From: Humulus lupulus
Lineage: Eukaryota; Streptophyta; Magnoliopsida; Rosales; Cannabaceae
Direction: 5' to 3'
NCBI RefSeq assembly: GCF_963169125.1
Contig: NC_084797.1
Coordinates: forward strand, 101,519,868 to 101,583,867
Length of the DNA stretch: 64,000 nucleotides
The notes beneath the pieces were generated by a model, which was given only the letters and a program-made list of their open reading frames with translations, was not told the origin of the DNA and searched no databases. The translations under genes and the position numbers were made by a program. This document shows, piece by piece, positions 58,204-64,000 of the stretch (positions are counted from its first letter, which is position 1; each line of letters opens with the position of its first letter).

Positions 58204-59537
58204 ATTCTTCCCCACTAAAAAGAATTTCGTCCCCGAAATTTACTTGTCAAACAATTCCGGATACCGGGTTAACATGTCTTCCTCCAACTCCCACGTTGCC
58301 TCTCGTTCAGAACTATTACTCCATAGGACCTTGACTATCGGAAAACTCTTACATCGTAATTCTTCCATCCTTCTATCTAGGATGCTAACCGGTCATTCCT
58401 TGTAACTCAAGTCTTCCTGGAGTGCTATCGTATTATACTTGAGGACGTGAGATGGGTCTGACACATATCTAGGCAGCATCGAGATGTACACATTATGACT
58501 ATCTGCTAGAGCTGGCGGCAGGGCTAATCTATATGCAATTGCTCCCACTTTGTCCAATATCTCAAAAGGACCTATAAACCTGGGACTAAGCTTGCCTTTC
58601 TTCACGAACCGCTTCACACCTTTCATAGGAGATATCCTTAAGAAGACTTGATCTTCGCCTTCGAATTCCACATCACGCCACTTGGCATCCGCATAGCTTT
58701 TCTGACTGTTTTGAGCAGCGAGCATACACATTCTGATCAGCGCTACTGCTTCTTGAACTTTTCTAATAGCTTCGGGACCAAGGAGCTACACCTTCTTCCA
58801 CAAAGTAACTCATAAGGTGCCATCCCGATCGTTGACTGGTAGCTATTGTTGTAGGTGAATTCTATCAGCGGTAAGTACTTATTCCATGATCCTCCGAAAT
58901 CAAGTACACAAGCGCGCAACATATCTTCTAAAATCTATATGGTGCGCTCAGAGTGACCGTCTGTCTAAGGATGAAATGTTGTACTAAGACTTAACTTAGT
59001 ATCCATGGCTTGCTGTAAACTTTCCCAAAATCTCGATTTAAAAACTGATCCTCTATCAGACACTATTGTCTTGGGAATTCCATGCAATCGTACTATCTCT
59101 TGGACATAGATGTCTGCGTATTGATCTATTGTGTATGAAGTCTTAACAGGCAGGAAATGAGCAGACTTAGTTAATCTATCTATTACTACCCAAGCTGAAT
59201 CATGCTGCTGACTTGTTTGTGGCAAACCCGTCATGAAATCCATAGCTATATCATCCCATTTCCATTCTGGTATCCTAAGTGGTTGCAATAAGCCTGCAGG
59301 TCACTGATGTTCTGCTTTCACTTGCTGGCATACTAAACATTTAGAAACAAATTCTGCTCTATCCTTCTTCATTCCTGGCCACCAATATATTTCCTTAATG
59401 TCGTGAGTCATCTTGGTCGACCCTGGGTGAACTGAGTATGGGGTACTGTGCGCTTCTTCTAGATCCTTTGATCATTTGGCATGCATACCAGATCCTTATA
59501 TATCAATAACCCTTTACTTGATATTGAGAAATTTGTG
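58204..59537 (-). pseudogene. Family A integrase and chromodomain-like end, minus copy
   Basis: Polypurine tract at 58204-58216, then on the minus strand the integrase C-terminal domain (58393-58731) with FEGEDQVFLRISPMKGVKRF and FIGPFEILDKVGAIAYRLAL, and the core (58965-59288) with IPEWKWDDIAMDFMTGLPQT, VIDRLTKSAHFLPVKTSYT and KTIVSDRGSVFKSRFWES, both catalytic aspartates present. The part above 59290 gives the zinc-binding region. A stop lies between the zinc and core segments. It ends abruptly where a plus-strand copy of the same region begins. Confidence 0.85.
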
Positions 59538-60354
59538 GCCTGCAGGCTTATTGCAACCACTTAGCATACCATAATGGAAATGGGACGATATAGCAATGGA
59601 TTTCTCATGACATGGTCATAATAAGAGATTATCCTATCATGATTGCAACGTTCCAACTTACCGCTGATAGAATTCTCCTACAACAATAGCTACCAGTCAA
59701 CGATTGGGATGGCACCTTATGATTCACTTTATGGAAGAAGGTGCAGATCACCATTCATTGGGATGAGGTAGGAGAAAGGCAGTTGCTTGGTCCTGAAGCT
59801 ATTAGAAAAGCTCAAGAAGCAGTAGCGTTGATCAAAAAGTGTATGCTCGCTGCTCAAAGCCGTTAGAAAAGCAATGCAAATTCCAAGCGGCGTGATGTGG
59901 AATTCAAAGTCGGAGATCAAGTCTTCCTGAAGATATCTCCTATGAAAGGTATGAAGCGGTTTGGGAAGAAAGGCAAGCTTAGTCCCTGTTTTATAGGTCC
60001 TTTTGAGATATTGGACAAAGTGGGAGCAGTTGCATATAGATTAGCCCTACTGCCAGCTTTAGTAGATAGCCACAGTGTGTTCCACATCTCAATGCTATGA
60101 AATTATGTGTCAGACCCATCTCACATCCTCAAGTATGATACGATAGCACTCCAGAAAGACTTGAGTTACGAGGAACGACCGGTTAGCATCCTAGATAGAG
60201 GGATGAAGCAGTTACGGTCGAAGAGTATTTCGATAGTCAAAGTCCTATGGAGTAATAGTTCTGAACGGGAGGCAACGTGGGAGTTGGAGGAAGACATGCA
60301 AGGCCGGTATCCGGAATTTTTTGGTAAGTAAATTTCGAGGACGAAAATTCCTTT
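59538..60354 (+). pseudogene. Family A integrase and chromodomain-like end, plus copy
   Basis: It starts at a [15 protein letters not shown] stretch followed by WKWDDIAMDF (59538-59610), then jumps over most of the core to the [18 protein letters not shown] region near 59680. It continues with EFKVGDQVFLKISPMKGMKR and FIGPFEILDKVGAVAYRLAL (59897-60100), and YEERPVSILDRGMKQL with EATWELEEDMQGRYPEFF (60107-60331). The C-terminal tail is open and well preserved; the catalytic core is deleted. Confidence 0.85.
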
Positions 60355-60368
60355 TAGTAGGGGAGAAT

Positions 60369-62387
60369 TGTAGAGTCCAAGAACTTTACTTAGCTAGTTA
60401 GATAGTAGTAGTAGTAATAAAAGCTAGTAGTAGGTTTAGTATGTTTATTACTGTGGATTTTGGTTCAATCCGGGACTTAGTTGGAAACTCATAGGAATAG
60501 TTATGAATTTTATAAGTTTAACATATTGTTTAAGAATATTAATTATAACATAAGGTTTGATTAATATTGTTGGTCCTAGGTTTATTATTTATTATAACTT
60601 AAGGTTTAGATAGAGCCAATAAGAATATGACACTTGTCATAAGCATGATTATTAGGGAATTAGAGTTTTGTTATTTAGATAATCAAATAGATTTTCCAGT
60701 AACTTTAGGGTACTATAACTTCCGACCTATTTTTGACCCAGTTATATTATGAATTTCGAAAAATAGTATTTCTAGAAAGTTGTAGATAATTGAATTATAT
60801 TTCTAACCGTATATATATGGTCTAAATTGGATTCCTTCAACTCCAGTTATATTTATTTTACTACAGGTGAGTTTAGAGTTACGAGATTTAGTAAGTTAGA
60901 AGTTAAGATTCTATTTTTTTTTTTTTAATTTTTAAAACAAGCTTTGATTCCTTAGACCTACATCTGAATGATTTGACTGAGTCCTATGCCTTTGATTGAA
61001 GAATATTCAAATATTTTCAATTAAATTCATTATTTTTATTCAAAGCCAAAAAGAAGATTTTTATTCCTAGAACTCTATAAATAGGACTTAGAACCCAGCC
61101 CTTCTCCTCACTCTTCAGCTGTGATCAGACTCCAAGGTGCTAGTACTACCATAGAGTGATAAACACTTGGGTTGGGAAAAAGCTTTGCATTCTTAAGCTT
61201 TATAAAATACTTGGGAAGTGAGGTTTAGTGTATTTCGGTATTGGAGTTAGACCAATCCATAAATTCAACTAAGGTACTCCTATTCCTTAAGTCCAATTCT
61301 TTAAAACTCTTTACTTTTCTAGTTCCTTTTATTCAGATTCTAACTTTCGTTATTGGTTCTTGATTAGGTTCTTGATACTTAAGTTCTTTCTTGGTAAGTT
61401 TCTTCTTGATGGTTTAGTTTCCACATTCATTCTTTATTCTTTAGAAATATTCACCATTTGTATGGTTGGTTTTAGGAGTGTTCCAAATCCAGTCCTTGTT
61501 CTCATATCCCGGTGTTAGTAAGGAAAATAGGATAGATTTTATGTGCTTATATGTTATGTTATGTTATGATATGTTATGTTATGATATGTATATGTATGAT
61601 ATGTTTTAGTTCTTGGGTATATGTTTTTTTTAGATAACAAGCATATAATTTGTTTAGATATCAAATAACTTGTTTCGATAACAAGTCCCAAGATTATATT
61701 CCTTGGGCATATGATTTGTTTAGATAACAAGCCTCATAAATTTATATGACTTGTTTAGATAACTAGCCCTGTAGAATTATGGGCATATGATTGCCTAGCT
61801 AGCAAGCCCCAAGATGTATGATGGTCATTGTAATAGATGTTTTTGTATCCATATGTTTTATAATGTATGCTTATGATATATGATATATGTTTTACATAGT
61901 CTTATGTTCTTTTATAGTATTTGATGTAGTCTTATGCTTATGTTTACGATGTATGTTTTTTTTTTAGTAGATTTTCCTTACTAGGCATTAGGCTCATTCG
62001 TTTATTTTAGTGTGATGCAGGAAAATGATTATGGAGGCAGAAGGATTCTTGGTAGCATGGCATGTGTGTTGAGGATGAATGGAATGGATGGGTTGTGTGT
62101 CGATCGAGGATGACATTTATTTTAGTCTTTTGAAATATGTCTCTTTTGTAATTCCGCATTCAACTTTTGTTTTTTTGAACTTGTTTTTAAAGCTATGTTT
62201 TATGTTTTGTAAACAATGGGATCCCATACCATATCACATTTTATTTTACATTTTTAATAAAGACATGCTATTTCTTATCTTTTGGGTTTTCAATAAAGGC
62301 ATGTTATTTCTTATGTTTGTATCAAAATAGTAGCTATGTCTAATAGTTTTAAAGGTCCAAGGTCTTAGAAATAGTTGGGTCATTACA
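60369..62387 (+). mobile_element. Family A LTR (LTR3, palindrome-less subtype)
   Basis: TGTAGAGTCCAAG to GGGTCATTACA, 2,019 bp, perfect ends. TATAAATA box at 61076-61083. The U3 block at about 60690-60925 matches LTR1, not the palindrome subtype. It is bounded on the left by a polypurine tract and on the right by a primer-binding site, so it serves as both a 3' and a 5' LTR. Confidence 0.9.
61607..61815. repeat. Expanded hairpin repeats in LTR3
   Basis: About five degenerate units containing TTGGGCATATGA, TTGTTTAGATAACAAG and CCCAAG. Each unit can pair CTTGGG with CCCAAG and CTTGTT with AACAAG. The A-3 LTRs have two units, A-1 has one, A-2 about three. Confidence 0.7.
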
Positions 62388-62388
62388 G

Positions 62389-62401
62389 TTGGTATTAGAG
62401 C
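62389..62401 (+). other. Primer-binding site downstream of LTR3
   Basis: TTGGTATTAGAGC, one change from the initiator-Met tRNA site, one base after the LTR. Confidence 0.85.
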
Positions 62402-62465
62402 AACGGTTTATTTGCATGAAGTTCTTCTCGATACACACACTCAAAGCTTTGAATCTGACCGCCAA

Positions 62466-62533
62466 GTAAGTGTTTAAGTTATAGTTATTATATTTATGGG
62501 CATAGCTAACAATTTTAGCCTTTATGTTTTCAG
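62466..62533 (+). other. Intron-like segment in family A leader
   Basis: GTAAGT at 62466, CTAAC near 62506 and TTTTCAG ending at 62533: a 68-nt interval with plant-like donor, branch point and acceptor, placed just before the small ORF's ATG. Conserved at 63526-63593. Splicing is not shown. Confidence 0.45.
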
Positions 62534-62539
62534 TTAAGA

Positions 62540-62783
62540 ATGAATGGAGCATTAATTTATGAGGATATCCGAGCCATTAAGGCCTTAAAAAGAATTATAG
62601 AACCAAGAAACACAGTAGGAGTGCTAGAAAGAATCACTCAAAGACTACTTTTGTTCCACAGGGAGATAGGTCACATCTAAGAATCTAAGCAGATCATGAT
62701 GAGATCAACGGAGCAATACGTTTTAGTAATTAGACTTTTTAGAGATTATCCTACTGTGATTGCAGCCTTAGAAGATATAAACA
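62540..62783 (+). pseudogene. Family A small ORF (copy 2), truncated
   Basis: It starts MNGALIYEDIRAIKALKRII and continues with EPRNTVGVLERITQRLLLFH. A stop replaces the codons after REIGH (CTCCAA to ATCTAA). The homology ends near 62783, where a minus-strand copy of the same region begins. About half the ORF is missing. Confidence 0.75.
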
Positions 62784-62878
62784 TTAGTTCTTAACAGAAA
62801 ACATTATGTCATGACATTAGCTACGGATTTACAATCATGAATGCAAATAAACAAAATAAATAATGAAACTAATCTATT

Positions 62879-63346
62879 CTAAAAATTGGGATCTTCTACA
62901 TCCGATCCTTCATCTAGCATATCGTCATCTATCTCTTCATAGTCATCATTGTCTTGTGCCTCAAAATGCCCTCGAGGAAGATTCATAAAAATTCTATGTT
63001 TTTCCTCATTTGTAAATTGAAATTCCATTTTTGAAGTGAACCTAAGTATGAGAAAATAATATCTCATAGCTACCGGTAATTCATCTTCATCATCTATCGT
63101 CTCCCAAATTTCTTCTAAGGCTACAATCACAGTAGGATAATCTCTAAAAAGTCTAATTACTAAAACGTATTGCTCCGTTGATCTCATCATGATCTCCTTA
63201 GATTCTTGGAGGTGACCTATCTCCCTGTGGAACAAAAGTAGTCTTTGAGTGATTCTTTCTAGAACTCTTACAGTGTTTCTTGGTTCTCTAATTCTTTTTA
63301 AGGCCTTAATGGTTCAGATATCCTCATAAGTTAATGCTCCATTCAT
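62879..63346 (-). pseudogene. Family A small ORF (copy 3), one stop
   Basis: 156 codons with a single stop at codon 11 (CGA to TGA, a CpG-type change); from 63235 down to 62879 it is open from an internal methionine. It shows REIGHLQESKEIMMRSTEQY, LFRDYPTVIVALEEIWETID, DEDELPVAMRYYFLILRFTS, KMEFQFTNEEKHRIFMNLPR and an acidic C-terminus with DNDDYEEIDDDMLDEGSDVE. No zinc knuckle, protease or RT motif is visible. No membrane segment is evident. It may be an accessory or gag-like protein of the element; the function is unknown. Confidence 0.7.
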
Positions 63347-63498
63347 TCTTAACTGAAAACATAAAGGCTAAAATTGTTAGCTATACACATAAACATAATA
63401 ACTATAACTTAAACACTTGCTTGGCGGTCAGATTCGAAGCTTTGAGTGTGTGTATCGAGGAGAGCTTCATGCGAATGAATCGTTGCTCTGATACCAAC
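63347..63498 (-). other. Leader and PBS of small ORF copy 3
   Basis: On the minus strand a primer site TTGGTATCAGAGC (63485-63497) and a leader homologous to 62402-62539. The intron-like donor reads GCAAGT instead of GTAAGT. Instead of an LTR, the sequence right of the primer site turns straight into a plus-strand leader. Confidence 0.75.
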
Positions 63499-63525
63499 AA
63501 TCAAAGCTCTTAATCTGACCGCCAA

Positions 63526-63593
63526 GTAAGTGTTTAAGTTATAGTTATAATGTTTATGTGTATAGCTAACAATTTTAGCCTTTATGTTTTCAG
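63526..63593 (+). other. Intron-like segment in second plus-strand leader
   Basis: GTAAGT to TTTTCAG, 68 nt, same as 62466-62533, with CTAAC in between. Confidence 0.45.
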
Positions 63594-63599
63594 TTAAGA

Positions 63600-64000
63600 A
63601 TGAATGGAGCATTAACTTATGAGGATATCCAAGCCATTAAGGCCTTAAAAAGAATTAGAGAACCAAGAAACACCATAGGAGTGCTAGAAAGAATCACTCG
63701 AAGACTACTTTTGTTCCACAGGGAGATAGGTCACCTCCAAGAATCTAAGCAGATCATGATGAGATCAACGGAGCAATACGTTTTTGTAATTATACATTTT
63801 AGAGATTATCCTACTGTGATTGCAGCCTTAGAAGAAATATGGGAGATGATAGATGATGAAGATGAATTGCCAGTAGCTATGAGATATTATTTTCTCATAC
63901 TTAGGTTCACTTCAAAAATGGAATTTCAATTTACAAATGAGCAAAAACATAGAATTTTTACGAATCTTCCTCGAGGGAATTTTGAGGAACAAGACAATGA
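63600..64000 (+). CDS. Family A small ORF (copy 4), open, runs off window
   Basis: Open from the ATG at 63600 to the window end (133 codons), the only undamaged copy. It begins MNGALTYEDIQAIKALKRIR and continues with EPRNTIGVLERITRRLLLFH, REIGHLQESKQIMMRSTEQY, IAALEEIWEMIDDEDELPVA, MRYYFLILRFTSKMEFQFTN and KHRIFTNLPRGNFEEQDND. From the other copies about 22 acidic residues should remain. The protein is rich in charged residues, probably helical in its first 60 residues. The family is not recognised; it sits where gag would be expected in an LTR element. Confidence 0.7.
   Translation, partial: MNGALTYEDIQAIKALKRIREPRNTIGVLERITRRLLLFHREIGHLQESKQIMMRSTEQYVFVIIHFRDYPTVIAALEEIWEMIDDEDELPVAMRYYFLILRFTSKMEFQFTNEQKHRIFTNLPRGNFEEQDN

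Overview
This 64 kb window looks like nuclear heterochromatin of a flowering plant, probably a dicot with a large repeat-rich genome; the species cannot be named from it. I found no host gene, tRNA, rRNA or CRISPR array. Nearly all of it is LTR retrotransposons (Ty3/gypsy chromovirus type and Ty1/copia) plus one CACTA DNA transposon, inserted into one another. The layers could be separated because most insertions keep TG...CA ends and a target-site duplication (TSD).

Positions <1 to 44701 are one old minus-strand gypsy element, here called B0. Its 3' LTR end is at 1-156 and its 5' LTR at 42412-44701. Its roughly 4.9 kb internal region is cut into four pieces (157-481, 3172-3845, 17564-18220, 39167-42411). 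The cuts were made by: a solo LTR of family A (482-3171, TSD CCCGA), itself hit by a 758-bp solo LTR (1672-2429, TSD GGTCC); a minus-strand copia element (3846-17563), itself hit by a 4.2-kb CACTA element (8281-12467, TSD TAT); and a second B-family gypsy element, B1 (18221-39166, TSD CTAGA/CTAGC). The LTRs of B1 were in turn hit by a solo family-A LTR (20020-21931, TSD CCTAT), a solo copia-type LTR (28371-30259, TSD AAATA) and a nearly complete plus-strand family-A gypsy element, A-3 (30569-39101).

Right of B0, 44702-51310 is a badly decayed minus-strand gypsy region (D) interrupted by an unusually long solo LTR of 3,993 bp (46193-50185, TSD AAAAG). From 51311 to the window end lies a rearranged cluster of family-A pieces: tandem minus-strand LTRs, one holding a solo B LTR at 54773-57041; minus- and plus-strand integrase regions abutting near 59537; a plus-strand LTR with internal sequence on both sides; then three copies of a small leader ORF in alternating orientation (+, -, +).

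Most coding sequences are pseudogenes with stops, frameshifts or lost catalytic residues. The longest open frame is the 542-codon RT/RNase H ORF of A-3. The points most worth a second look are: a conserved array of GATATATCGC palindromes upstream of the TATA box in one subfamily of A LTRs, swapped for an unrelated block in another; a small acidic-tailed ORF of about 155 codons behind an intron-like leader in family A, which I do not recognise; conserved double-stem hairpin repeats in A LTRs; and the inverted ORF copies at the right end, which could make a long hairpin RNA.
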